DNA from: Niallia sp. Man26
GTDB lineage: Bacteria; Bacillota; Bacilli; Bacillales; Cytobacillaceae
Direction: 5' to 3'
Assembly: GCF_022049065.2 (NCBI RefSeq)
Contig: NZ_CP095746.1
Coordinates: 1-64,000, forward strand
DNA length: 64,000 nucleotides
Positions 48,165 through 57,292 of this stretch are shown here, piece after piece. Both the position numbers and the translations under genes were made by a program. The notes under the pieces were generated by a model. It saw only the letters and a list, made by a program, of their open reading frames with translations. It searched no databases and was not told where the DNA came from. The number at the start of each line of letters is the position of its first letter. Position 1 is the stretch's first letter.

Positions 48165-49544
48165 ATGAATATCTTTTTGGACACTAATCTTATCTATAGA
48201 GACCCCTTTTTAACTAAAGGAAAAAATGCATTACTACTTCAATTAGCCAAACATGAAGATGTGAAATTATATATAAATGATGTGGTATATAAAGAGATGT
48301 TGAGAGGTCATAAAGCCTTTATAGAGGAACAGCTTAATAAAATGTCCCAGGCTTATAATATGGTAAGTCGGTATTTAATTACTCCCTCTATCGCAATTGA
48401 TACTGAAAAAGAGCTAGAATTAATGATAAATTGTGTCGAAGAGTTTTATGTAAAGCTAGAGGCAGAGAATCAATTAGATTGGGTACCTTACGATATTGAT
48501 CTACTTCCTCTTATTGTTGAATTGGATATGAATGAAAAACCACCATTTATTGTTAAAAGCAAAGGTTCTAAACATGCAAGAAAAGAAATTCGTGATGCTA
48601 TAATCTGGAATACATACAAGCTATTCATTCAAAAACAACAATTAGAGAACTGCTTTTTCATTACCAATAACACTAAAGATTTTGGAGCTCCGGATGCTAA
48701 TCAAAGTCCGGCAGAACATCCTTATCCTCTTCATCCTGATTTAATTGATGATGTAAATATAGTTGCCTATAAAAACACAAATGATTTCTTTGCACACAAC
48801 GAGGAAATTATTAACACGCTATTTAAAGATGAAAACCTTCATATCAAAATGTTGTATGAGGACTTTTTACCTCATATTGAGATTGAATTAAGAAATGGCC
48901 TTCTTACAGAACTTATTACAAAAAACTTTGTTAATTCAATTAAAGTAGACGTAGAAGCTTACTTTAATGAAATCTCTCCGAGAGATATTCATCCTGATTA
49001 TTTTATGGGTGGTTATGTAACACCATCCTTAAATGGTGATATAACCGATATTAACTTAGAAGATGTTACTATATACGGTGATAACATTGTAATTGCTGCA
49101 AATGTTGTTGTTAGCATGGATGTTAATATATATCTATATAATCCTGATGCTGAAGGAAATGAAGATCCTGTACCATACGCTGCAACAGATACTATGGCAG
49201 CTGATTTAATTGTGGTATTCTTATTACCTATAAACACTGATAATAGGTTAGAAAAAAATAATTTCTCCTTTTCGGATTATATAAAAGATATAGAACCTAC
49301 TAATCTAGATATACAGATAATAGCTACCCAAAACACTAATCACACATTTGAGTTACTTGAAGGTAAATATTATGAGGATAAAGGACATGATTTAATGTTG
49401 GAAAAGGATGGTTCCTTTTTTTATTTTAAAAAGGTTTCAGAAGGTGAACCAATAACAGCAGGATCAAGGAAGTATACTCTACCCGATGGGAATCATAGAT
49501 TTATAGATACCAAAAGACTTAAAGACAACTATTTTAAATCTTAA
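48165..49544 (+). CDS. PIN-domain (DUF4935-like) ribonuclease-type protein
   Basis: A 459-residue protein. Residues 1-190 form a PIN nuclease domain: FLDTNLI (Asp 6), YKEML (Glu about 44), EIRDAIIW (Asp about 150) and FFITNNTKDFG (Asp about 173) give the acidic metal-binding set. The C-terminal 270 residues are strand-rich and unrecognised (NIVIAANVVVSMDVNIYLY), possibly a sensor domain. PIN proteins of this size act as RNases, often in defence or toxin roles. It stands alone with an operator-like repeat, so tight control is likely. Confidence 0.78.
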   Translation: MNIFLDTNLIYRDPFLTKGKNALLLQLAKHEDVKLYINDVVYKEMLRGHKAFIEEQLNKMSQAYNMVSRYLITPSIAIDTEKELELMINCVEEFYVKLEAENQLDWVPYDIDLLPLIVELDMNEKPPFIVKSKGSKHARKEIRDAIIWNTYKLFIQKQQLENCFFITNNTKDFGAPDANQSPAEHPYPLHPDLIDDVNIVAYKNTNDFFAHNEEIINTLFKDENLHIKMLYEDFLPHIEIELRNGLLTELITKNFVNSIKVDVEAYFNEISPRDIHPDYFMGGYVTPSLNGDITDINLEDVTIYGDNIVIAANVVVSMDVNIYLYNPDAEGNEDPVPYAATDTMAADLIVVFLLPINTDNRLEKNNFSFSDYIKDIEPTNLDIQIIATQNTNHTFELLEGKYYEDKGHDLMLEKDGSFFYFKKVSEGEPITAGSRKYTLPDGNHRFIDTKRLKDNYFKS

Positions 49545-49555
49545 ATATTAAATTT

Positions 49556-49575
49556 GGGAAAAATATCTTTTTCCC
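49556..49575 (+). terminator. Terminator of the PIN gene (weak)
   Basis: GGGAAAAA/TTTTTCCC stem with a 4-nt loop, 12 nt after the stop; the tail CTTGATACTTT is only moderately U-rich. Confidence 0.5.
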
Positions 49576-49707
49576 CTTGATACTTTTAAGACCAAATGAT
49601 ATTATGAAAAAGTAAATTAGTGATTCTCTTTTAAGAAGTATTGAGATCAGCTATAATTAACTAGACTATAACTTTAAATTGAACGATAAAAACATCATAT
49701 AAATTAA

Positions 49708-49774
49708 CGGGAAACACCCGAACGTAAAGCATACTACACATGCGTGTAGTAGGTTTTTCTGTTCGGGTGTTTTT
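49708..49774 (+). promoter_or_regulatory. Leader mini-hairpin/terminator switch before the Tad operon
   Basis: CGGG-AAACA-CCCG mini-hairpin overlapping a terminator with outer stem ACACCCGAAC/GTTCGGGTGT, inner TACTACAC/GTGTAGTA and TTTTTG. It lies 23 nt before the first Tad gene. Possible promoter boxes upstream are weak (TTGAGA at 49641 with an AT-rich -10). Confidence 0.83.
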
Positions 49775-49797
49775 GTGTTTAAAGGAGCTTTTTATTC

Positions 49798-51330
49798 ATG
49801 AAAAAGGTACTTATAGCGGTTGGGGATCGTAATTATACAGAAATCTTGTGCGATGCTTTTGACAAGCATACAAGCCTATTCACCCTAGCTAATCAAGAGG
49901 TTTTACATAGACGATATTTAGAAGAAATTGTCGATCTCGAAACCCCAGATATTTTAATTATCCATGACCGTTACTTGGAAAGTTCCTTTGCGGAACAAGT
50001 GGATAGAGATAATGAATTGCTGGCCTACATTAGACAATGTCGTATCCAATACGATAATCAAATGCGTATTGTCTTTTTATGTGAACGCCCGACAAAAGAT
50101 CCGTATCTTTCTACTTTAGTTAGTGTCGGTATCATGGATATCTTTAATCAAAACACCATTGATTTAGACCAGTTTATTCAACAGCTTTCAGAACCGCCTA
50201 AATTCTCTCAGGTAGAGAAGTACTTATCTACTACTATTCCTCTTTTTGCTGCTAAACAGGAAGAGGAGCGGTTGGAATTAGAAAAGCAAAAGGATAAAGA
50301 GAAGAAAGAAAAAACGGTTAGACCCGTTAAAGTAGTTGAAAAAAAGGTCATTCAGAAAGTGGTTGAAAAGAAAGTTGTTCAAAAGGTTGTAGAGAAAAAA
50401 GTAGTACAAAAAGTGGTTCAAAAGAATGTGATCAAGCGGGACTATAACATTCATGTACATAACAATACAGAGAAAGTAATTGGGATACCCGTTAAACGAA
50501 AAACAGTTTTAGTTGGAAGTCCCTCGGCAAGAAACGGCAGCTCCTTTGTTTCTCACCTTTTAGCAAGGAACATTGCGAGAACAGGTATCTCGGTTAGTTA
50601 CATGGAGTCTCCACTAACTACTCCGTATACTTATGATCGTTTTTTTGGTACTCAATATGCTCCAAATTATAGGGGCCTCTTTCAAGAATTAATAATGGAA
50701 TATAAAATTCCAAACCAGACAAGTGAATGGACGAAAGATGGTGTTCAAATCATCTGCCAAAACCCAACATCAGATTATGAAGCTCCAAATGACATTTCAT
50801 TGGAGACATTTATAAAGGTTCTATATTCCAGTGATGCTTTAATTAACATCATTGATATCGGAACGAGCTGGGATAAAGAAATTACGAAAGACTTATTGGA
50901 TATTGCGGATATTGCATTAATGGTAGTGACTCCAGATGTTCCGCTTCTGCAACAACTAGAAGAGAGTCCAAAGCTGAAGTCGATCATCCAATCTGAAAAG
51001 CTTCATTTTATTGGTAATCGCTTTTCAGAAGGGATAACCAATAATCCATTAATTAAGGATTTACTAGCAGAGAAATTGATTTTAACCTTGCCTTCCTTTA
51101 TAGATACGGATGTTTTCCAAGCACAATATCAAGGAGTTTTCCTAAATGATCAAAAGGACTATCCATTGAAAATATCCAACCTGTTCTCACCTATAACGGA
51201 GCTGCTTCTACCAAAAGAAGTATTAACCAATAAAACGAAAGGTGGATTCTTAAGAAGTATATTCCATAAAAAAATCTCTATCCAAAAATCAAATCAGGAG
51301 GCAAAACAAAATAATGAAGTTTTTAAATAG
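49798..51330 (+). CDS. TadZ/CpaE-like protein with a KVVEKK repeat linker and degenerate P-loop
   Basis: A 510-residue first gene of the Tad operon. Residues 1-165 are a receiver-like domain (DILIIHDRYL, VGIMDIFNQ). The linker at about 175-215 repeats KVVEKKVVQ about 3.5 times, predicted as a long charged helix. The C-terminal 280 residues are MinD-like: TVLVGSPSARNGSSFVSHLLA replaces the P-loop without a lysine, followed by INIIDIGTSW and ALMVVTPD. TadZ proteins position the Tad pilus machine and some lack ATPase motifs. GGAG lies 10 nt before ATG 49798. It overlaps the next gene. Confidence 0.75.
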   Translation: MKKVLIAVGDRNYTEILCDAFDKHTSLFTLANQEVLHRRYLEEIVDLETPDILIIHDRYLESSFAEQVDRDNELLAYIRQCRIQYDNQMRIVFLCERPTKDPYLSTLVSVGIMDIFNQNTIDLDQFIQQLSEPPKFSQVEKYLSTTIPLFAAKQEEERLELEKQKDKEKKEKTVRPVKVVEKKVIQKVVEKKVVQKVVEKKVVQKVVQKNVIKRDYNIHVHNNTEKVIGIPVKRKTVLVGSPSARNGSSFVSHLLARNIARTGISVSYMESPLTTPYTYDRFFGTQYAPNYRGLFQELIMEYKIPNQTSEWTKDGVQIICQNPTSDYEAPNDISLETFIKVLYSSDALINIIDIGTSWDKEITKDLLDIADIALMVVTPDVPLLQQLEESPKLKSIIQSEKLHFIGNRFSEGITNNPLIKDLLAEKLILTLPSFIDTDVFQAQYQGVFLNDQKDYPLKISNLFSPITELLLPKEVLTNKTKGGFLRSIFHKKISIQKSNQEAKQNNEVFK

Positions 51331-52045
51331 ACCCTCTGTCAAAATTACTCTCGGCTTGATGACTGCACTTTGTACAATAGCTTTCATCTTTGTCTACGAT
51401 ATGTTCTTACGAGATCGAATTGATTCAGTTGAAGTAGTAGTAGTGAAAGCCAATGAGGAAATACAAAAAAGCGAAAAAATAACTGCAGATAAGATTACTA
51501 CTGAAAGAAGACCAAAGGAAACCCTTATTAGCAATGTAGTACTAGCCAAAGATATCAATTCCATTATCGGCATAGATTCTAGCCAATTAATTGATGGTAA
51601 CTCGATGATATCTGGCAATATGTTGGATGTGGAAGAAATCGTTCCAAATAAAGAAGAGGGAGAAGCGATTCGACCTATCACGAAGGATATGATTTACGCA
51701 CAGCCAGGCTCTCTTAGAAGGAAAGATACCGTAGATATTTATCTAGTGAGCAAAGATGGTTCCAATAGTATGCAAGAAGATGGCTCGTCCAGTAAAAATT
51801 CAAAAGGTAGTGAAAAAGCTTCTACCAGTGCTATGCCATTTTTAGAAGATGTCAAAGTAGTATACGTAAAGGATTCTGGTAACAAAGAAGTCGTCTCTGC
51901 AACTACAGAAGAAACTACCGAGGATCAAAGGTTAAATGCTACATCAACTATCAGTGATCTAGAAGTAATCCTAAATGATGAAGATTTTACGATGTTAATG
52001 GACCAAGTGTTAGGGAATGAAGCTAAGCTCTATATCACTTATTAA
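51314..52045 (+). CDS. CpaB/RcpC-like SAF-domain protein
   Basis: A 243-residue protein with one N-terminal membrane helix (ITLGLMTALCTIAFIFVYDMF). An extracytosolic SAF-type domain follows: VVVVKANEEIQKSEKITADKI, NVVLAKDINSIIGI, IRPITKDMIYAQPGSLRRKDTVDIYLV. This is the CpaB pattern; in Tad systems CpaB assists pilus passage through the envelope. A serine-rich, low-complexity segment (about 153-173) interrupts the C-terminal part. Overlaps the neighbours at both ends. Confidence 0.78.
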   Translation: MKFLNRPSVKITLGLMTALCTIAFIFVYDMFLRDRIDSVEVVVVKANEEIQKSEKITADKITTERRPKETLISNVVLAKDINSIIGIDSSQLIDGNSMISGNMLDVEEIVPNKEEGEAIRPITKDMIYAQPGSLRRKDTVDIYLVSKDGSNSMQEDGSSSKNSKGSEKASTSAMPFLEDVKVVYVKDSGNKEVVSATTEETTEDQRLNATSTISDLEVILNDEDFTMLMDQVLGNEAKLYITY

Positions 52046-52062
52046 TGAAGGAGGCTAAAAAC

Positions 52063-53220
52063 ATGAAGTTACTTATTGTTTCAAAAAACTCAACGTATAA
52101 ACAGTTATTTGAGAAACGGGAAGAGGGGCTGACCGCCTTTCTTACTAGCTCATTATCTAATACAGAAAAAAACATTGATGCCATTTTTTTAGATGGTGAA
52201 ATGATACAAATCGATGATTTAAACCATATTAGAGAGCTATATCCTAATCAGACTATTTTCTTCAAACCAGTTGCATTAAAGAGTGATATTTTAACGAAAC
52301 GAATTTCGAAAGTAGCAGCAGCTGTTAAAATCCATGTCATGAATGAGTACAGTACGGAGGAACAGCTCGTAGACGAAATTACAGCTAGATTATTTGAAAA
52401 AGATAATACCTCTACCAAAAGAATTATTAGCTTTTTCGGAACACATAGTGGAGCAGGAGTCACTACAACGGTTCTAAATCTTGCTCGTTCTTTATCTCAA
52501 AAAACAGATGAAAAGGTATTAGTATTGAGTCTTAACAGTTGGGACCCAGCTGATTATCTTTACCATTATGAAGGCCAATATTTGAATGATTTGAAAGTAG
52601 ATCTTAACCTAAAGAATTTAACGGTACAGAGATTGTCAGAAGCAATCCATTACAATGACTCTTTCTATCACTTAGCAGGAAATCGAGATATTAAATTGCA
52701 GAGAATGTACCAACCATATGAGATTGAACATCTAATCCAGGTAGCACAGCAAATATTCGATGTTATTTTGATTGATGCAGGTACTCATTTTGATACTGCT
52801 CCAACCGTTCAGTCTTACCTATCTAGTGGTTTAAAATTCTTAGTAACTAATCAGGAAGTAAAGGGTTACCGTGGTTACTTCCCTTATGTCTTTCATCAGC
52901 TAATTGAACCTGCAGGTGGTAGCGCCGATGATTTCTTGCTCATTATTAATAAATACCAACCTGGAAACACACTCATCAATGAAAAAGATCTAGAAGATGA
53001 GTTAAATATGGTGAAGATATCGACTATACCAGACGTGAAAGAACTTGGAACAATGGCTGCTTATCAAAGAAAGTTACTATACGACTTTACGGAAAGTGCT
53101 TATTCAAAAGAGATAGATTTCCTATCAAAATTAATTATCTCAGAAGGTAATATTTCTGAATCTATTAATCCTATCGGAAAAACGAAAGAGAAAAGAGGAT
53201 TATTTTCTCTCTTTAATTAG
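52063..53220 (+). CDS. TadZ/CpaE-like MinD-family ATPase
   Basis: A 385-residue protein from ATG 52063 (AAGGAGG 8 nt upstream). The receiver-like N-terminus (NIDAIFLDGEMIQID) precedes a MinD-like ATPase core: SFFGTHSGAGVTTTVLNLA as a deviant Walker A (no lysine; a Ser-Gly-Ala-Gly-Val-Thr-Thr loop), DVILIDAGTHFD as the Walker B-type strand, and FLLIINKYQPG. Recruits and positions the CpaF motor in Tad systems. Third MinD-like protein in the window, after 26129 and 49798. Confidence 0.8.
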   Translation: MKLLIVSKNSTYKQLFEKREEGLTAFLTSSLSNTEKNIDAIFLDGEMIQIDDLNHIRELYPNQTIFFKPVALKSDILTKRISKVAAAVKIHVMNEYSTEEQLVDEITARLFEKDNTSTKRIISFFGTHSGAGVTTTVLNLARSLSQKTDEKVLVLSLNSWDPADYLYHYEGQYLNDLKVDLNLKNLTVQRLSEAIHYNDSFYHLAGNRDIKLQRMYQPYEIEHLIQVAQQIFDVILIDAGTHFDTAPTVQSYLSSGLKFLVTNQEVKGYRGYFPYVFHQLIEPAGGSADDFLLIINKYQPGNTLINEKDLEDELNMVKISTIPDVKELGTMAAYQRKLLYDFTESAYSKEIDFLSKLIISEGNISESINPIGKTKEKRGLFSLFN

Positions 53221-53230
53221 AAAGGAGTGA

Positions 53231-54754
53231 GTGAACCTGAACAGCATGGAAAGAGAAATTGGTATTCAAAAGGAGTTTGTTATCTCAGAATGGTTGGCTG
53301 ATACCATTTCAAAGAATGGATTGAAGCAGGTAGTTAGAATAAATACATATGCTAGAACCCGCTCCTTTAAAGATATTTGTACGAAAGTAAGAAGTCAGTT
53401 ACAAGAGATTGTCATTGATGGGTCCATTGATAAAAAAACACCAAATGACATAACAGATATTGTAGAAGACAATAGCAACATTTGGCTAGAACGGCAACAT
53501 AGAGCAGTTATCGGTGATGAGCAAGCCATGTCTTATTTCATTACGAAGATTAACGAGGTGCTTCATAAAGAGAATATCTCTTCGACGGATTATCCATCTT
53601 TTTATAATTCTTTATCAGAAGCTATCTTCCATGAAGTATGGGGAGTCAGCATTCTTCATAAGTGGGACAAGATGCCAAACAGTGAAGCAGCCGTAATAAG
53701 AGGAACTCAACTCTGGATTGATGTAGACGGTACTTTTGTAAAACAAGAGGAAGAATTTGAAAGTATTGAAAGGGTCGAAAGAATCAAGAAGGCTTTTACT
53801 ATCCGAATCAAGGATGCCATTATCAATGAACAATCTCCAGAATTAGAGATTGAAAGAGAAGATGGTAGCCGTATCACCATGATACAAAAGCCGCGGGGAA
53901 AGGAAAACTATATTATGTTCCGCCGATTTGTGGTGAAAAATTTCGGTTTAGAAGAACAGGCCCGTTTAGGAACAATATTGGAAGATGATATACCTTTCTT
54001 CCGCTCCTTATCTAGAGTTATGGCCAATACCATCTTCGCAGGAAGGGTACGTTCAGCCAAATCAACCTTTATGAAAACCATGATTAAAGAACGAGATCCT
54101 TCTTATGTAATTGGCGTATTAGAGAAACACTTTGAATTAAACTTATCCAAAGAAATGAACCGACTCATCTTTGAGATACAGGCAAAAGAGGGTGACTTAC
54201 ATCACGCCATTCCACGTTTATTACGGATGGAACATGATTTTATAGTTGTTGGTGAAATTCGATCATTAGAGACGGAGGGTTACCTTCAGGCATGTGAACG
54301 TGGGGAAAGAGGAGCATACTCTACCTACCACTTAACAACGGTAGAACATGTCGTTCCCCAAATTACACGACATATCCTAGATGAGTTTCCTAACCGGAAC
54401 TTTGAAAATGAGTTGGAGCGGGTTGCTAGAAACATAGATATTATTGTAACAATGAGTGCTGATAGAGACAGGAGAAGGAAACGTGTCATTGGGGTAACGG
54501 AAATCATTTGGGATGAGGAGAAAAGACGCCACCGAACGCAAGATTTAGTTCGTTATAGTCCGACTACAAATCAGTATTACTATTCTTCTAATATCTCAAA
54601 AGAACTACTTGCTTTAATGGCGGGAGAAAGTCTAGAGGATGCCAAAATATTAATTAATCACTTAGCGAGAAAAGCAAAAGAGTCGCCTATGTCTGATTAT
54701 GAACTGATTAAAGATCAGCTACTTCATGACATGCTGGAGAATTCTAATGGTTAA
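53231..54754 (+). CDS. CpaF/TadA (VirB11-family) pilus motor ATPase, atypical P-loop
   Basis: A 507-residue hexameric secretion ATPase. An N-terminal helical domain precedes the motor core. Its P-loop reads FAGRVRSAKSTFMKTMI (about residues 272-288), keeping Lys-Ser but replacing the second glycine of GxxxxGKS/T with alanine. The acidic Walker B-type strand is FIVVGEIRSLETEGYLQA, and ERGERGAYSTYHLTT is the His-box region. Drives polymerisation of Tad pilins. GTG start 3 nt after AAAGGAGTGA; a CTG at 53237 has better spacing. Confidence 0.87.
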   Translation: MNLNSMEREIGIQKEFVISEWLADTISKNGLKQVVRINTYARTRSFKDICTKVRSQLQEIVIDGSIDKKTPNDITDIVEDNSNIWLERQHRAVIGDEQAMSYFITKINEVLHKENISSTDYPSFYNSLSEAIFHEVWGVSILHKWDKMPNSEAAVIRGTQLWIDVDGTFVKQEEEFESIERVERIKKAFTIRIKDAIINEQSPELEIEREDGSRITMIQKPRGKENYIMFRRFVVKNFGLEEQARLGTILEDDIPFFRSLSRVMANTIFAGRVRSAKSTFMKTMIKERDPSYVIGVLEKHFELNLSKEMNRLIFEIQAKEGDLHHAIPRLLRMEHDFIVVGEIRSLETEGYLQACERGERGAYSTYHLTTVEHVVPQITRHILDEFPNRNFENELERVARNIDIIVTMSADRDRRRKRVIGVTEIIWDEEKRRHRTQDLVRYSPTTNQYYYSSNISKELLALMAGESLEDAKILINHLARKAKESPMSDYELIKDQLLHDMLENSNG

Positions 54755-55730
54755 CATCGTACATTGGATTTGGCATATCGGTGTAATTTACATTCTCTAT
54801 GGTATTTTGCTCGTAGTAGCTTTGCGAGTTGCTTACTTAATCATGATGGAATCGCTAAAAGTTACCTATAGTGACTGGAATTATAAATATAGGATACGAA
54901 GAATTAAAAAGAATTTAGATGTAAAGGAAAGCCCAGTTAGCAGAAATCCTTTAGTGAAGCATATTTCACTCCTAATTCGGACCACAAGCGATAATCGGAA
55001 TGAGTTAGACGCTCAAGTTTTTGTTCTTTTTAGTGGGATTATAGGGTTTTCCATGTTCGTTCTTTTTTTCATAGCACTCCATGACTTGGTCGTTGCTGCC
55101 ATTTTTGGATTGTTACTTTCCACTATTCCCTATATATTTTTGCGATTGAAATTAAACAAGATTCGCTATCTCATGAGCTTAGAGTTTCTATCTATCGTAC
55201 AAAGATTAACGCAAAATTATAGTGCCAACCAACAGGATATGTACTATGCATTAGTAGAAACCCAAAAGCAAATTAAGAATGAGGATCTCAGAAAAGTAAC
55301 CATCCGTTTAATTTCTGATTTACAAGTATCACGTAGCGAAAAGGAATTAAAAGAAAGTGTCCAGGTATTTACGTATACAGCCAATACCAATTGGTCCAAA
55401 CGTCTAGGGAGCATTATTTTAAAAGCCTATCTGTATAATGAAAAAGTTTCAAATGCCTTGATGGTTTTAACCAAACAAATGGAAGATACAGAAGAGATGT
55501 TAGAAGAAGAAAAGTCACAAATGCAAGATTCGATTTATGACGGGTTTATTACTGCACCGCTATTCATTGGATCGTTAATCTTAGGCTACTATTCAAGTGG
55601 TGCTCAGGATTGGTTCTCCTTACAATTTGGAGGGAAATGGAACTTGTTTCTTTTCTGTCTATGTTTAGTCGGTGTTATTTTTTCCATCATTATTTCCATC
55701 TTCTTAAAGAGTCCAAAAAATGATTTATAA
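54747..55730 (+). CDS. TadB-like platform protein
   Basis: A 327-residue membrane protein. It has an N-terminal helix (IGVIYILYGILLVVAL), a basic cytosolic loop, two central helices (FSMFVLFFIALHDLVVAAIFGLLLSTIPYIFL), a cytosolic helical domain with LVETQKQIKNEDLRKVTIRLISDL (type II/IV secretion F-domain) and two C-terminal helices. This is the TadB/GspF topology. It starts at ATG 54747 within the CpaF stop region, with GGAG 8 nt upstream. Confidence 0.82.
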   Translation: MVNIVHWIWHIGVIYILYGILLVVALRVAYLIMMESLKVTYSDWNYKYRIRRIKKNLDVKESPVSRNPLVKHISLLIRTTSDNRNELDAQVFVLFSGIIGFSMFVLFFIALHDLVVAAIFGLLLSTIPYIFLRLKLNKIRYLMSLEFLSIVQRLTQNYSANQQDMYYALVETQKQIKNEDLRKVTIRLISDLQVSRSEKELKESVQVFTYTANTNWSKRLGSIILKAYLYNEKVSNALMVLTKQMEDTEEMLEEEKSQMQDSIYDGFITAPLFIGSLILGYYSSGAQDWFSLQFGGKWNLFLFCLCLVGVIFSIIISIFLKSPKNDL

Positions 55731-55747
55731 AGACGGGAGGTAACAAG

Positions 55748-56665
55748 ATGGAAAATGAAATTGTACTTTTTAAATTGATGAATGTCATTGTATATCTAAT
55801 TGTCATTTCTTTATCTATTATTGCTGGAATCTTAGTGTATACCGGCCTTAGTACGAAAGCAGAACGCCAAAATTATAGAATTCGTTTATCTTCCAGCATT
55901 GAAAAAAGCAGAAACAAATTAATTGAAGGATCTAAACATTCTAAAGCGGAGGACCAACTCAGAAGAGCACAATATCCTCTTGGGTTAAATGGGCTTAGGT
56001 ACTACCTTTTATTTGGAAGTATATATGGATTTCTCATTATCTACTATGTACTAATCCCATTGCTACTGGAAGGAACCATCACTCAAACAAGTTATATCAG
56101 TGGTATCGTCATTCTCATCTTGATTTTATTTTCATTACCGAGTTTTCCTTTCTCTATATTTAACTTTGTCATGAAAAGAGTAGTTAACTTTCAACAAGCA
56201 AAAGTACATTCCGAAGTATTTATGCTTTATGACTTATTAATCAATGAAATAGAGATGATGACGGTAAACAGAATCAATACCTATAATGTTCTTCGAAGTA
56301 TGAAGCCTTACTTCATCTACCTAGAACAACCATTAACGAGGCTATTATCTACTTGGACGAGTGATTTAGGATCTGATACCGCATTAGATAACTTTTTAAT
56401 GGAGATAGATTCTAAGGAATCGGCCGCTTTAATTGGAGTAATTAAAAACCTGGATGGAATGGACAGACAAACAGCTCTGCAACAACTAAGAGGCATGCAT
56501 CAAATGTTTGTGAAGAATCAAATAGAAAACTACCGAAGAAAAACAAAGATTACAAACGATGTCTTAAACATTCCAGTAAAGGTGACGCATTTCTTAATTA
56601 TACTGAACTTCCTTGTTTTAATTGTTTCTATGGTAACGCTAATTTTACAACAAACAAGAGGCTAA
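55748..56665 (+). CDS. TadC-like platform protein
   Basis: A 305-residue membrane protein with the same layout as its TadB partner: an N-terminal helix (VIVYLIVISLSIIAGILVY), two central helices (about 80-130), a cytosolic F-domain (SEVFMLYDLLINEIEMM...) and a C-terminal helix pair. TadB and TadC together form the inner-membrane base of the pilus. GGGAGG lies 7 nt before the ATG. Confidence 0.8.
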   Translation: MENEIVLFKLMNVIVYLIVISLSIIAGILVYTGLSTKAERQNYRIRLSSSIEKSRNKLIEGSKHSKAEDQLRRAQYPLGLNGLRYYLLFGSIYGFLIIYYVLIPLLLEGTITQTSYISGIVILILILFSLPSFPFSIFNFVMKRVVNFQQAKVHSEVFMLYDLLINEIEMMTVNRINTYNVLRSMKPYFIYLEQPLTRLLSTWTSDLGSDTALDNFLMEIDSKESAALIGVIKNLDGMDRQTALQQLRGMHQMFVKNQIENYRRKTKITNDVLNIPVKVTHFLIILNFLVLIVSMVTLILQQTRG

Positions 56666-56729
56666 ACATTCTGTTTGCTTACTGTTCGCTTCATTTATAC
56701 TTACTTTTTATTTAAGGGGGGTGATTTCC

Positions 56730-56867
56730 ATGAAAAAATCCATCGCAACCTATATGACAATTGCTTTAACAGCTATCGTAATTAGTACCTTTATCTTTGG
56801 GGGTCTCTATTATCTGATGAAGGATCTGTCTGATGATGTGGCGACTTACACTAATGACAGCAGTTAA
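56730..56867 (+). CDS. Tiny pilin-like protein 1 (45 residues)
   Basis: MKKSIATYMTIALTAIVIST head with one hydrophobic helix, then a short acidic tail (KDLSDDVATYTNDSS). GGGGGGTGA lies upstream. Directly after the TadC gene, where Flp-type major pilins are often encoded, and followed by two similar genes. It lacks a clear Flp processing signature, so the pilin call is based on size, topology and position. Confidence 0.62.
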   Translation: MKKSIATYMTIALTAIVISTFIFGGLYYLMKDLSDDVATYTNDSS

Positions 56868-56884
56868 GAAGGAGGAAGCAACAC

Positions 56885-57040
56885 ATGTCAAAGACGCTTG
56901 CTGTTTATATGATACTAGCGGCTACGGCCATTATCATGGTGTCATTGGTCATTGGAATTAGTTTTGGCGCATTAGCCGATAAAAACACGAAACATGAAGA
57001 AATGTTACAGAACGAACATCAACTAAAAATTAACTATTAA
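56885..57040 (+). CDS. Tiny pilin-like protein 2 (51 residues)
   Basis: MSKTLAVYMILAATAIIMVS head and one hydrophobic helix (to about residue 29), then a charged helical tail (ADKNTKHEEMLQNEHQ). AAGGAGG lies 9 nt upstream. It shares the K-x-x-A-x-Y-M-x-x-A-x-T-A-I pattern with the gene at 56730, suggesting duplication. Confidence 0.62.
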   Translation: MSKTLAVYMILAATAIIMVSLVIGISFGALADKNTKHEEMLQNEHQLKINY

Positions 57041-57055
57041 AGGGGACAATTTAAC

Positions 57056-57220
57056 ATGAAAACATCATTATCAACATTTTTAGGAATCGCAATAACAGTA
57101 ATCTGTATCTCAGCTTTCTTATTCATTGGAGGTTACAACCTAATTAACAGTGAAACAAGCGCATATGGAACAAAGGTAACTAACATGCAAACAAACCTAC
57201 CTGATGGCTCAGGAAAATAA
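57056..57220 (+). CDS. Tiny pilin-like protein 3 (54 residues)
   Basis: MKTSLSTFLGIAITVICISA head, one helix (to about residue 28), then a polar Asn/Thr/Ser-rich tail ending PDGSGK. AGGGGAC lies upstream. Third of three consecutive one-helix subunits; the polar tail is the sort expected of a surface-exposed pilin. Confidence 0.62.
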   Translation: MKTSLSTFLGIAITVICISAFLFIGGYNLINSETSAYGTKVTNMQTNLPDGSGK

Positions 57221-57230
57221 AGAATAAAAG

Positions 57231-57270
57231 AAAGGAGCAACTATTATTTTATAATTGCTCCTTTCCTTTT
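57231..57270 (+). terminator. Terminator or attenuator between pilin-like and TadE-like genes
   Basis: 10-bp stem AAAGGAGCAA/TTGCTCCTTT with a 14-nt loop and CCTTTT tail. It separates the Tad gene block with its pilin-like genes from the two TadE-like genes; partial termination here would raise pilin over TadE levels. Confidence 0.72.
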
Positions 57271-57292
57271 ATAAAAATAAGGGGGTTTTGAT

